Shown one piece after another: positions 41,401 through 49,487 of a DNA stretch of 58,558 nt. Location: NCBI RefSeq assembly GCF_003601975.1, contig NZ_QZWZ01000035.1:1-58558 (forward strand), given 5' to 3'. The notes under the pieces are model-generated. The model did no database searches. It saw only the letters and a program-made list of their open reading frames with translations, and was not told the origin of the DNA. This stretch comes from Mesorhizobium waimense (GTDB lineage: Bacteria > Pseudomonadota > Alphaproteobacteria > Rhizobiales > Rhizobiaceae). Each line of letters begins with the position of its first letter. Positions within the stretch are counted from its first letter, which is position 1. A program made the translations under genes and the position numbers.

Positions 41401-41605
41401 CGCCATGATCATCGGCATGGCGCCGATGGCTCTCGGCTTGGGCGAGGGCGGCGAGCAGAACGCGCCGCTCGGGCGCGCCGTGGTCGGCGGCCTCATCTTC
41501 GCAACCATGGCAACGCTGCTCTTCGTGCCCGTTGTCTTCAGCCTCGTCCACAAGCGAGAAGCCAAGCCGGCTGCCGCGCCTTCGGAGACCTTGCATCATG
41601 CTTGA
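38423..41605 (+). CDS. RND-family efflux permease (AcrB/HAE-type)
   Basis: A 1060-residue inner-membrane proton antiporter of the hydrophobe/amphiphile efflux type. It shows the two-fold RND layout: helix 1 (FIVLALLILIIGPLVALRT), a periplasmic porter domain, helices 2-6 near 340-500 with ALAVGILVDDATVTIENIN (the essential Asp pair in helix 4), helix 7 near 530, a second porter domain, and helices 8-12 (from about residue 890). The ATG at 38423 is preferred to an upstream GTG. The gene precedes its adaptor, the reverse of the usual order. Substrate unknown; aromatic or antibiotic export is typical of the family. Confidence 0.93.
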   Translation: MIALVRIALSRPYTFIVLALLILIIGPLVALRTPTDIFPDIRIPVISVIWQYTGLPPDQMSGRMTTPFQRSLTTTVNDIQHIESTSYNGFGIIKVFFQPNVDIRTANAQVTAVAQTVLKQMPAGATPPLILNYNASTVPILQIALSGQGLTEQALADLGLQTIHTPLTTVPGAAIPYPFGGKTRQVQIDLNPYALQARGLSGQDVANALAAQNLITPVGTEKIGRYEYSVQLNDAPSSLTDLADLPIKSANGALVYVKDVATVRDGNPPQTNIVHVNGTRSVLLQVLKNGSVSTLAIIQGIKDQLGLLRASLPDNLQVSLLGDQSLFVRGAITGVAREGVIAAALTSIMILLFLGSWRSTIIIAASIPLAILGSVIALSMTGETLNIMTLGGLALAVGILVDDATVTIENINWHLEHGKDVRTAILDGAQQIVTPAFVSMLCICIVFVPMFFLDGIARFLFVPMAEAVMFAMISSFILSRTFVPTLCNYLLKPHVDHGVHGKPRSYNPLVLFQRGFEATFERIRVGYHGLLELVLGYRFVFVAGFMACVMASFLLTPYLGRNFFPAVDTGQILMHVRLSIGTRVEESANQFADIQKAIRQLIPPDQLDTLVDNIGVPVSGINLAYNNTGVIGSQDGDIQVKLSQDHRPTDEYVRKMREELPRRFPGVTFAFLPADIISQILNFGAPAPVDIQVRGNNLSANFKYASLVLGRLRHIPGVADARIQESQANPTLNVDVDRTQAEYIGLTEKDVTNSLVVDLAGSSQVSPTYWLDPKNGVSYPIVMQTPQYQVDTLGALQTTPITAAGIGTLPILGGVANVRRTVSNAVVSQYNIVPMVQIYATTQGRDLGAVATDINKILADTATDLPKGSSVSLLGQVQTMNSAFAGLLFGLLGAIVLIYLLIVVNFQSWSDPFVIVSALPAGLAGIVWMLFVTQTPMSVPALTGAIMCMGVATANSVLVISFARERLAELGDPIAAALEAGFVRFRPVCMTALAMIIGMAPMALGLGEGGEQNAPLGRAVVGGLIFATMATLLFVPVVFSLVHKREAKPAAAPSETLHHA

Positions 41606-42956
41606 GCACACCACGCAGAATCTCGACACCACCGCCGAAATAGCTCCCATGCCGGAGCACGACGCCAACAACGGGCATGAAGCCTCCAGGATACCTGACA
41701 CAGCCAAGTCACTCGACACGGCTAGGACAGCCGAGGTGACGTCCTCCGAGCGCAAGCCCGGCCGCTCACGGGTAGGGCTCGGCATTTTCGGCGTCGTCGC
41801 CATCGCCGGTGCCGCGGCCCTGGTCTACACCGGCATCAGCGCTCGCCAAAAGAGCGCGGTCGAGTTGCAGCAATGGACGGAGGCGCAGGCGATACCCAGC
41901 GTTACACTGGTGACGCTCAACGCCAAGCCTGGCGTCGTCAGCCTCAATCTGCCCGGACGGCTCCAGGCCAACGACAGCGCACCGATCTATGCCCGCGTTA
42001 GCGGTTATGTGAAGGATTGGAAGGTCGATATCGGCGCCAGCGTCAAGGCGGGGCAGACCCTGGCCGAGATCGAGGCCCCCGACCAGGACCAGCAATTGCT
42101 GCAGGCCAAGGCCGACCTCGCCAACGCTAGATCGGCCGAGGTCCTGGCCGACGTCACCCTCAAGCGTGAGCGTCCGCTGCTCGAATCCCAGACCGTCGCG
42201 CAGCAGGAGATCGACCAGCGCGTGGCGGACCTGGCCAGCAAGCAGGCCGCGGTGAATTCCGGCGAGGCCAATGTCGAGCGCCTTGAGGTGCTGTCCGCCT
42301 ACAAGACGGTCGCCGCGCCGTTCGACGGCCTCATCACTGCGCGCAACACCGATATCGGTTCGCTTATATCGGCCGGTTCGAGCGCCGGGCGGGCGATGTT
42401 CGTGGTGTCGGATGTACATACGCTGCGCGTCTATATCAACGTGCCGCAGAACTACGCGCCGGACGTGAAGTTGGGTTCGCAGGCCACTGTCTCTGTGCCG
42501 GAATATCCGGGCCGCAGCTTCCCGGCCACCGTCGTCGCCTCGGCTCGGTCAGTCGACATCACGTCCGGTACGACGCAGATGCAGCTTTCCGTCGACAATG
42601 CCAAGGGAGAGCTGATGCCCGGCGCCTATGCCAATGTGAAGGTGGATCTTGCCGGGGTGGCGGGCACGTTCCGCATTCCCGTCAGCGCGCTCATCTTCGA
42701 CGAGAGGGGCCTGCGCGTCGCCACCGTTGCGCAGGACAATCGCGTCGCCTTCAAGACGGTAACGATCGCCCGCGACCTGGGCAACGAGATCGAACTGGGC
42801 TCGGGCGTCGCTGCCGACGACCAGGTCATCGCCACTCCGCCTGACGGACTGGCAGAAGGCGACGAAATCCATATTGTCAAGCTGCAGCAGCCCAAGCAAG
42901 CCACGCCCAAGGTCCAGCCGCCAGCGGTTGGAAAAAACGACGGAGCAACTTCATGA
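41598..42956 (+). CDS. RND periplasmic adaptor (membrane fusion protein)
   Basis: A 452-residue HlyD/AcrA-type adaptor that links the RND pump to an outer-membrane channel. A polar cytoplasmic leader (~57 residues) precedes one membrane helix (59-80), so it is membrane-anchored rather than lipidated. Barrel-sandwich halves (SGYVKDWKVDIGASVKAGQTLAEIEAPD and APFDGLITARNTDIGSLIS) flank a short coiled-coil hairpin. The start overlaps the end of the permease gene by 8 bp. An ATGA overlap at its stop leads only to a 24-codon frame, so a third gene seems lost. Confidence 0.92.
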   Translation: MLEHTTQNLDTTAEIAPMPEHDANNGHEASRIPDTAKSLDTARTAEVTSSERKPGRSRVGLGIFGVVAIAGAAALVYTGISARQKSAVELQQWTEAQAIPSVTLVTLNAKPGVVSLNLPGRLQANDSAPIYARVSGYVKDWKVDIGASVKAGQTLAEIEAPDQDQQLLQAKADLANARSAEVLADVTLKRERPLLESQTVAQQEIDQRVADLASKQAAVNSGEANVERLEVLSAYKTVAAPFDGLITARNTDIGSLISAGSSAGRAMFVVSDVHTLRVYINVPQNYAPDVKLGSQATVSVPEYPGRSFPATVVASARSVDITSGTTQMQLSVDNAKGELMPGAYANVKVDLAGVAGTFRIPVSALIFDERGLRVATVAQDNRVAFKTVTIARDLGNEIELGSGVAADDQVIATPPDGLAEGDEIHIVKLQQPKQATPKVQPPAVGKNDGATS

Positions 42957-43027
42957 TTCTGATAGCTCGGCCTCTCACCGACCGTAGCTTTAGGTTCGGA
43001 AGACCCCGACGATGCTGTGAGGCATGA
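42953..43027 (+). pseudogene. Truncated coupled ORF after the RND adaptor
   Basis: An ATG overlapping the adaptor stop (ATGA) opens a frame of 24 codons (MILIARPLTDRSFRFG...) that ends at TGA 43025-43027. Such coupling is typical of the third gene of an RND operon (outer-membrane factor), but no OMF signature follows. It may be the stump of a deleted gene. Confidence 0.35.
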
Positions 43028-43702
43028 GCATCTCTCAACCGTGGTTGCGTGATTGACAATATGGAAGTGGACGTGAGCTCTCGCTTTTATCAGGCGATCC
43101 AATTTGCACTGCCTCTGTAGGTACAAGCGAAAGCAATATTGACATTGACAGCGGCTTCTTCCGCGACGCTCAATTGAGGCGCGGACAGGGTTGCAGGTAG
43201 GCCCACTTACTTTCATTTGCGGCGGCAACGCTTTACGAAGGCCGCCGCCAAATAGAAAGCATTTGCATCAGTGAGGCGTGACAGCGTAGCGCAGATGAAC
43301 AACCCCATGGGCGAGCGCTTTGCAGCTAATATTTCAATAGTTTAAGGAGTTTTGGTAGCGGGAGAGCGCTACATCGAGCTGTAATTTGAGCCTGCGGATC
43401 ACAATCCGCTGCTGCAGTCGCGTCAGGAGACTCCGCTTTGGGCAGATATTGCGCAGCAAGCCGCGGCGCGGCTGAGTGTTCGCTGGAGTCCGCAGGCCGG
43501 GACGGGCGAGCCACAGGCCGGAACAATATGATGGCCTGGCTGGAGGCAGCCTCAGAACTGCCGAGCCCGGAGTTTGGGATGGAACACCAGCCGAGCCGTT
43601 AAGGGGAAGATGCTTTGGTCGCAGCGGTGAATTCGAGGTGCGCGTGGTCAGTTTCTCCTTCCATCGCGGCTTAGAGCCGGGCCGGTGCGATCGCGCCAAT
43701 TC
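43028..43702. other. Gene-free right flank of the RND island
   Basis: No convincing gene. Repeat copy B sits at 43330-43372. Frames on both strands here have no ribosome binding site or family pattern; a minus-strand frame to 43699 ends in the repeat. The sequence up to 43330 is lower in GC than the flanks. Confidence 0.5.
43330..43372 (+). repeat. Island repeat copy B (right boundary)
   Basis: TATTTCAATAGTTTAAGGAG followed by TTTTGGTAGCGGGAGAGCGCTAC repeats copy A (37417-37458) in the same orientation, 5.9 kb apart, with one substitution and one inserted T. The intervening DNA carries the cupin, RND and adaptor genes. Confidence 0.75.
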
Positions 43703-44251
43703 TCACTTCTTCTGCCGGAATTTAGAATGGCAGCTCGAACAGTCCTGCAAGATGAGATGCAACAGATGCTCCGCCGGCAGTTTGGTCGGATCGGCTTCCT
43801 CCGCATTCGGCCGCTTGCCGAGCAGGCTGCCGCCATCCATCGGCAAGCCTGCCCCCATCCGCATGTCGCCGCTGATTTCGGCCGGCGCCTTGTCGGCCTT
43901 GGCGGCGAGTGCTGCGGCGAGCCGGCCGATATGGCGAGCGAGCGCCTCGAATTCCGGCCGGGCCTGGTCAATCTCTACCTTGGCGCCGGACGGTGCGCCC
44001 ACCGTGCCCTCGGGAAATTCGGTGATCAGGGCAGGGCCGGTGTGGGCGCTGAGCGCCGCGGCCGCCGCCCGGAAGCCGGCGGCGTCATAGGCGCGCTTGC
44101 CATCGAACATCTCGGCAACGGTTTTCGCCGCCGCCGCCATCTCCTTCATCGAGGCTTGACGCGCGGCGACGATGGCACTTTCCGCCCCGACAACCGGTGA
44201 GGCGAGCGCGAGCGCCAACACGGCCACTCCAGACGCCGCGCCGAACCTCAT
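43703..44251 (-). CDS. Class II cytochrome c (cytochrome c'-like)
   Basis: A 182-residue periplasmic protein. A signal peptide (MRFGAASGVAVLALALASPVVGA) is followed by a mostly helical, Ala-rich region beginning RQASMKEMAAAAK, the usual first helix of cytochrome c'. A single heme site lies at the extreme C-terminus: C171, C174, H175 (CSSCHSKFRQKK), as in class II cytochromes. Its ATG overlaps the stop of the multicopper oxidase gene (ATGA), so the two are co-translated. A role as electron acceptor or donor for the oxidase, or as a copper/NO-binding protein, is inference. Confidence 0.88.
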   Translation of the reverse strand: MRFGAASGVAVLALALASPVVGAESAIVAARQASMKEMAAAAKTVAEMFDGKRAYDAAGFRAAAAALSAHTGPALITEFPEGTVGAPSGAKVEIDQARPEFEALARHIGRLAAALAAKADKAPAEISGDMRMGAGLPMDGGSLLGKRPNAEEADPTKLPAEHLLHLILQDCSSCHSKFRQKK

Positions 44252-45768
44252 GCCTGCACGTCGAGGACGCCCATCATGCCGAGCTGCTCGTGCTCGAGGA
44301 TGTGGCAATGATACATACGTGGCCCCGGCCGCTCCTGGCGCAGCAGGAGCCGCACCGTCTCGCCGCGCGCCACGTTCACGGTGTCCTTCCAGGCAAGGTA
44401 GCGCGGCTTCGAGACCGTACCGTCGCGCTCGTGCGCGATCACCTGGAACTGCGTGCCGTGGACGTGGAAGGGGTGGTCCATGTCGGCCTGGTTGACGATC
44501 TCCCAGAGTTCGGTCTCGCCGGCCTTGGTGACGATGTCGACGCGCGCCATGTCGAAGGCCCTGCCGTTGATCAGGAAACCCATCTCCATGCCGCTGGCAT
44601 TCATCGCCATGGTCTCGGTGAAGACGAGGCGCCGGCTACGGGCCGGGGCCGGGAGCGGCGCGATCGGCCGCAGCCGCTCGGGCAGCGGCGGCAGCACTTC
44701 TGCCGGTGTCTGGGAGACATTGACCGTAAGCAACGTCAGTCCGGCATCGGCCGGGCGGCCTGGGCCCATCCAGCCGCGATCATAGGGCAGCGTCTTCAAG
44801 GTGGCGGGGCCGGGCCTGTCGAAGGCGACGACCAGCTCGATGCGCTCGCCCGGGCCGATCAGGATGTCTTCGGCCGCCACCGGCGCCTCGATCAGCCCGC
44901 CATCCGCGCCGATGATCGTCATCGGCGCGCCGTCGAAGGCGAGTTTCAGGAAGCGCGCATTGGTGGCGTTGTAGAGCCTGAGCCGCCGCCTGGCGCCCTC
45001 CGCCACCGAAAGCTGCGGGTTCTTCTGGCCGTTGACCAGCACATGGTCGCCTACACGGCCGTTCATCAGGTCGCTCATGGTGTTGCCGGGCATCGAGCCG
45101 TCGGCGGCCAGCCGAAGGTCGGTCAGCACTAGCACAGTATCGCCATATTCGGCCGGAACCGGATCGACTTTGGACTTGACCACGAAGGCGCCGGCGAGGC
45201 CGCGATAGACCTGTTCGGCCGTCTTGCCATGCGGGTGCGGGTGGTACCAGTAGGAGCCGGCGCTGCCTTCCGGCAGGACGAATGCGTAGATGCGGTCAGT
45301 GCCCGCTGCCACCGGGTCCATCGGGTTGCCGTCCTGGTCGGCAGGCACCGGCATGCCGTGCCAGTGGATGGTGCTGGCTTCCTCCCCGATGCGGTTGGCG
45401 AAGGTGATCTCGACACGGTCGCCCTCGAAGGCCTCGATCAGCGGGCCTGGGCTCTGGCCGTTATAGGCGAGGATCGGCGTGTCCTGTCCCTCGGCAAAAC
45501 GCGCGACAGCAGGCTCGGCCGTCAGCCTCGCCTTGAACAGGCCAGGACGCCTGGCCTCGTTGGCCAACAGCGGCAGTTCGCGCAGCGCCGCGCCCTCGGG
45601 CAGCAAGGTCGTACCTTGCGACGTGGCGCCCATGTCATGGCCGGCGTGACCACTCATGCCCGGCATCGGGTCCATGCCGGACATGTCGTCCATCTTCATC
45701 TGCGCCAGCGCGCGCGGGCCCGCCAGAACCGTTGCCAGGCCTGCCGCCAGAAAACCGCGTCGATGCAT
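44248..45768 (-). CDS. Multicopper oxidase (CueO/CopA-like)
   Basis: A 506-residue exported copper oxidase that probably oxidises Cu(I) and protects the periplasm. A Tat signal (MHRRGFLAAG, R3-R4) precedes a Met/His-rich stretch (residues ~24-46, MxxMSGM-type repeats) likely to bind copper. All copper-site motifs are present: HWH (135-137), HPHPH (176-180), HPFHVHG near the C-terminus and HCHILEHEQLGMM (487-499) with Cys488 as type 1 ligand and Met498 axial. The ATG at 45768 follows GAGGAG. A CueR-type promoter lies 50-80 bp upstream, so copper-inducible expression is expected. Confidence 0.93.
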   Translation of the reverse strand: MHRRGFLAAGLATVLAGPRALAQMKMDDMSGMDPMPGMSGHAGHDMGATSQGTTLLPEGAALRELPLLANEARRPGLFKARLTAEPAVARFAEGQDTPILAYNGQSPGPLIEAFEGDRVEITFANRIGEEASTIHWHGMPVPADQDGNPMDPVAAGTDRIYAFVLPEGSAGSYWYHPHPHGKTAEQVYRGLAGAFVVKSKVDPVPAEYGDTVLVLTDLRLAADGSMPGNTMSDLMNGRVGDHVLVNGQKNPQLSVAEGARRRLRLYNATNARFLKLAFDGAPMTIIGADGGLIEAPVAAEDILIGPGERIELVVAFDRPGPATLKTLPYDRGWMGPGRPADAGLTLLTVNVSQTPAEVLPPLPERLRPIAPLPAPARSRRLVFTETMAMNASGMEMGFLINGRAFDMARVDIVTKAGETELWEIVNQADMDHPFHVHGTQFQVIAHERDGTVSKPRYLAWKDTVNVARGETVRLLLRQERPGPRMYHCHILEHEQLGMMGVLDVQA

Positions 45769-45818
45769 TTTTCGCTCCTCGATGTCGATGGAAAGGCCCC
45801 GCCAAATGACCTTCCCCA

Positions 45819-45849
45819 ACGCTAAGCGTTCCAGTTGCTGGAAGGTCAA
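45819..45849 (-). promoter_or_regulatory. MerR/CueR-type promoter with 19-bp spacer
   Basis: On the minus strand, TTGACC (45844-45849) and TAGCGT (45819-45824) are separated by exactly 19 bp. The spacer contains the perfect dyad TTCCAG-CAA-CTGGAA. The over-long spacer with an internal dyad starting at the -35 is the hallmark of MerR-family (CueR/HmrR) operators, and ACCTTCCAGxxxCTGGAA is close to known copper-regulator sites. It drives the multicopper oxidase operon. No merR-family gene is in the window, so the regulator acts from elsewhere. Confidence 0.82.
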
Positions 45850-46291
45850 GCGGGATCGACAGGACTTTGTGGAAATGGCGTGCGGTCAAGACCTCCATCA
45901 AAGGTACGAGGGCGAGGGTCAGCGCTGGATCGACCAAGCGGCGCGCAAGTCATCAGCTTGGGCGGTCTTGACACCGCAAGCGGTCAGGACGCGTTTGGTC
46001 GCGGCTACGAGCGCCGCATTGTCCCTGGCCGTCGCGCCGTCGGGCAGAGCAAAATTCCGCGGAGAACTTCATTGAAGTCGGCAGGCGACGCGAACCTTCT
46101 AGACGCTTCTCGAACGGCCAGTGTCGCCTTGCGGAAAAGCTACGACCGGCTCCGCTGACATCTCGACGGCCAACAACTTTCTGCGAAGCACTAAAGCTGT
46201 CAAGGGCCCAACCCCATGCGAATTCATTTGCAAAACCCGGACCCAACGGACGAGTTGCTTTGCGACCGATCCCCATCTGTCAATTTTGGGA
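45850..46291. other. Gene-free stretch with a decayed reading frame
   Basis: No intact gene. On the minus strand, 45919-46068 reads as a 49-codon, protein-like segment (ALPDGATARDNAALVAATKR, then TACGVKTAQADDLRAAW) closed by TGA but preceded by an in-frame stop and no start. It may be the tail of a lost gene. The rest is featureless by eye. Confidence 0.4.
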
Positions 46292-47602
46292 CTAATTTGG
46301 CCTGCCCTGCTCAAGCCGGTCGCGCAAAGTGCTCCAGGCGAGCAGCATGTTCGGTGCGTGCCGCATCAGGCCATGGAAGGGAATTGGCGAAGGCGGCGCG
46401 AACGGAAGTGGCAGATCGCTGAGTTCGGTCCCGCCAGCCCAATCCGCCAGCACCTTGCCCATGGCCGTCGTCATGGCGATGCCGCGGCCGTTGCAGGCAA
46501 AGCCGGCGATCAGGCCCGGCCCGAGATCAACGAGGCGCGGCAGGAAATCGGGCTCGACGGCAGCCATTCCCGACCAGCTGTATTCAAGCGGCGGGATTTC
46601 CGGGAGATCGAGGTGCCTGGCAAGCCGTTGGCGGATTGTGCGCGGCACCCGCGCGTCGGCGCCGGCTCCAAAAACATGCATGCCGCCGCTGATCAGCCTG
46701 TTTTCGCCGTCGAAGCGGAATGTAAAGAGATTGCGTCTGGTGTCGCCGACGCCTTGCCCGCCGGGTAGCAGGCGCGCGCGCACGTCGCGCGGCAGGGGCG
46801 CCGTCGCGATCTGGAAGACCTTCAGCGGAAAATAGGTTCGCTGCAGAGTCGGGTTCAGCGGTCCGCCATAGGCGTTGGTGGCAATCAGCACCTTTCCGGC
46901 GCGCACCGACCCTGAAGCCGTCCTCACCATCCAGCCGTCCGCGATGCGATCGATCGCGGTGACCAGCGAATGTTCGCAAATGAGCGCCCCGGCCTTCTCC
47001 GCCGCATCGGCCAGTCCGCGCGCGTACTCCACCGGATTGAGCACGCCGCCCGAGCGGTCCATCCAGCCGCCGGCATAGCCGCGAGCGCCCGTCAGGGCCT
47101 CGGTCTCCCGGCTGTCCAGCGCAACAGTCGGTCTGCCGCGGTCCGCCCATTGGCTGGCGCGCGATTTGACCTTTTCGAAAGCGGCCGGCGAATGCGCCGG
47201 CTGTATCCATCCGCTCCGCAAGGCGTCGCATTCGATGCCGTGTTGCTTGATCAGGCCGAAGACGAGGTCGGCACTGCCGGCGGCGAAATCGATCAGCCGT
47301 TCGCCACGCTCGGGTCCGAGATGGGCATTGATGTCGACCGGGTCCATCTTGGCGAAGTTCGGCACCACGAAGCCGGCATTGCGGCCGGTCGCGCCCCAGG
47401 CGATGATTTCGGCCTCGAGAACGGCGACTGAAAGCCCTCTCGCGGCGGCGTGTAACGCGGTCGAGAGGCCGGAAAAGCCACCGCCGACGATCGCAAGGTC
47501 GACGTCGAGGCTGCGTTGCAGTGCGGGCCGGTCGCGGCGATTGCGACTGGCGGCATGCCAGAGCGAAGCGCCATGCGCTTCCTGCCGGACCAAAGCATTC
47601 AT
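46292..47602 (-). CDS. FAD-dependent oxidoreductase (DAO family)
   Basis: A 436-residue flavoenzyme of the D-amino-acid oxidase/glycine oxidase superfamily, oxidising amines or amino acids. The Rossmann motif VDLAIVGGGFSGLSTAL lies at 34-50; WGATGRNAGFVVP and the C-terminal GFACNGRGIAMTTAMGKVLA complete the FAD site. The pattern resembles gamma-glutamylputrescine oxidase-like proteins. The start MNALVRQEAH at 47602 overlaps the livM-like stop (ATGA); the longer upstream frame is a shadow. It is the last gene of the transporter operon, so its substrate is probably the imported compound. Confidence 0.9.
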   Translation of the reverse strand: MNALVRQEAHGASLWHAASRNRRDRPALQRSLDVDLAIVGGGFSGLSTALHAAARGLSVAVLEAEIIAWGATGRNAGFVVPNFAKMDPVDINAHLGPERGERLIDFAAGSADLVFGLIKQHGIECDALRSGWIQPAHSPAAFEKVKSRASQWADRGRPTVALDSRETEALTGARGYAGGWMDRSGGVLNPVEYARGLADAAEKAGALICEHSLVTAIDRIADGWMVRTASGSVRAGKVLIATNAYGGPLNPTLQRTYFPLKVFQIATAPLPRDVRARLLPGGQGVGDTRRNLFTFRFDGENRLISGGMHVFGAGADARVPRTIRQRLARHLDLPEIPPLEYSWSGMAAVEPDFLPRLVDLGPGLIAGFACNGRGIAMTTAMGKVLADWAGGTELSDLPLPFAPPSPIPFHGLMRHAPNMLLAWSTLRDRLEQGRPN

Positions 47603-48579
47603 GACCCGGGGCTGCTCTCGCCCGCGACAACCTTCGCCTGCTTTCCGAACCGCACATGCAACGGCCTGTCGCCGAACAGGCCGTTCGGCCTGAGCAGGAG
47701 GATGATGCACAGCATCACGCCGATGGCGACGATCTGCAGCGAGGCGGCGCGTGCCTGCTGTTCGGGTGGGAACAGCACGCTGGTCAACGTGCCCGACCCG
47801 ACCCATATCGCCCAGACCAGGATGCTGCCGACGACGGCGCCCAGATTGCTGCCGGAGCCGCCGACGATTAGCATCACCCAAACCTGGAAGGTCAGGATCG
47901 GCAGGTAATTGTCCGGCGCGATGAAGCCGGTGAAGTGCGCCTGCAGCGCGCCGGCCAGCGCCATGATGGCGCCGCCGACGGCAAAAGCCTGGACACGGTA
48001 AAAGCGCGCGCTTTTGCCCAGCGAGATCGCCGCCCGCTCGTCTTCCCGCAGCGCCTTCAGCACCCGGCCCCACGGGCTGCGCGACAGGTGCTCCAAGGCA
48101 AGATAGGCGATCAGCGTGACCGCTGAGACAACGGCGAGGTTCGACAAGTTGAACAGCAGCGGCGTTTCGGCAAGGCTGCCAAATGGGCGCGGAATGAAGC
48201 CGATGCCGAACGGGCCGCCGGTCAGCTTCTGCGCGTTGAGCGCGACGAGTTGCACGATGACGGCGACGCCAAAGGTTGTGATCGCCAGATAGTCCGACTT
48301 GAGCCGCAGCGTGGCGATGCCGGTAAGCGCGGCAGCGACACCGCCGACGATCATGGCGCCGAGCCAGCCGATCAGAATTGGCAGGCCAAAGCCGCCAAGA
48401 CGCGCGGCATCGTCGGGCGTGGTCAGCAGCGCTGAGGTGTAGGCGCCGATGGCGACGAAGCCGGCGAGCCCGACATTGAACAGCCCGGTCAGCCCCCATT
48501 GCAGATTGAGGCCGAGCGTGACCAGCGAAAAGATCAGCGCCGTGGTCAGGAAGAACGCGCCATAGCCGAGCAGATCCAT
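47599..48579 (-). CDS. livM: Branched-chain-amino-acid-type ABC permease LivM
   Basis: A 326-residue inner-membrane permease of the LivM family, with eight to ten hydrophobic segments. Landmarks are LGLNLQWGLTGLFNVGLAGFVAIGAYTSA near the start, SDYLAITTFGVAVI, and the cytoplasmic loop RVLKALREDERAAISLGKSARFYR that contacts the ATPases. The start at 48579 overlaps the livH stop by one base. The symbol denotes family, not proven substrate; HAAT transporters also take urea, amides and aromatic acids. Confidence 0.9.
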   Translation of the reverse strand: MDLLGYGAFFLTTALIFSLVTLGLNLQWGLTGLFNVGLAGFVAIGAYTSALLTTPDDAARLGGFGLPILIGWLGAMIVGGVAAALTGIATLRLKSDYLAITTFGVAVIVQLVALNAQKLTGGPFGIGFIPRPFGSLAETPLLFNLSNLAVVSAVTLIAYLALEHLSRSPWGRVLKALREDERAAISLGKSARFYRVQAFAVGGAIMALAGALQAHFTGFIAPDNYLPILTFQVWVMLIVGGSGSNLGAVVGSILVWAIWVGSGTLTSVLFPPEQQARAASLQIVAIGVMLCIILLLRPNGLFGDRPLHVRFGKQAKVVAGESSPGS

Positions 48580-49487
48580 CAGCGTTCCCTCACTCCGAAA
48601 AGTCCGATGGGCCGCACGAAAAGAACCGCCATCAGGATGATGAAGGAGACGGCCGCGCGCCATTCGGCGCCGATCAGTTGCACGGCGCCGGCTTCGGCGA
48701 GGCCGATGATCAGGCCGCCGAGAACGGCGCCGGGCACGCTGCCGATGCCACCCAGGATGGCGGCGGCAAACATCGGCAGCAGCATGTCGAAGCCCATGAA
48801 CGGCCGGATCTGGATAAGGATGCCGATCATCACCCCGGCAATGCAGGCCAGCGCCCCGCCGATGATCCAGGTGAAGCGCACCACGCTGGCAACGTCTATG
48901 CCGACAATGCGAGCGAGCGCCGCATTCTGGCTCAACGCCTGCATCGAGCGGCCGGTCTGCGTGCGCGTCATCAGCAGATGCACGCCGAGAACGAGCACGG
49001 AGGTCAGCAGCAGCAGGGCGATCTGGTCCGGGGTGATGCGGATACCGAAGCCGACCGGCATGGCGATCTGGATGGCGCGGCTGAAATACGTCGGGCGCGA
49101 GGTGAAGACGAATTCGAGCAGGCTTCTGAGCGCCATCGAAGCACCAAAGCTCGCCATCACCACAATGATCGCTTGGCCCTTCGCCCGCAGCCGCGCGAAC
49201 AGTACAAAGTCGAGCAGCAGCGCCAGAAGGCCGGTGAGGGCCACGCCGAGGATGAGCGCCACAATCAGCGGCCAGCCGAAGGACAGCGGTGCGATCGGCG
49301 CGATCTTTCCGAACATGGCGCCGATGGCGCCGACGACGGCCAGCGTCGCATAAGTGCCCCAGGCCATGAAGTCGCCATGCGCGAAGTTCGAAAAGCGCAA
49401 GATCGAATATGTCAGCGTCACGCCGATGGCGCCGAGGCCGATCATTGAGCCCGCCAGCAGTCCGTCGACGACAAATTGTAGGCTCAT
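48579..49487 (-). CDS. livH: Branched-chain-amino-acid-type ABC permease LivH
   Basis: A 302-residue permease of the LivH family. MSLQFVVDGLLAGSMIGLGAIGVTLTYSILRFSNFAHGDFMAWG at the N-terminus is diagnostic, and the TGRSMQALSQNAALARIVGIDV loop is the ATPase contact. The ATG at 49487 has a GGAGG ribosome binding site; the frame open to 49553 overlaps livF and is rejected. The gene's start overlaps the livF stop (ATGA). Confidence 0.92.
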   Translation of the reverse strand: MSLQFVVDGLLAGSMIGLGAIGVTLTYSILRFSNFAHGDFMAWGTYATLAVVGAIGAMFGKIAPIAPLSFGWPLIVALILGVALTGLLALLLDFVLFARLRAKGQAIIVVMASFGASMALRSLLEFVFTSRPTYFSRAIQIAMPVGFGIRITPDQIALLLLTSVLVLGVHLLMTRTQTGRSMQALSQNAALARIVGIDVASVVRFTWIIGGALACIAGVMIGILIQIRPFMGFDMLLPMFAAAILGGIGSVPGAVLGGLIIGLAEAGAVQLIGAEWRAAVSFIILMAVLFVRPIGLFGVRER

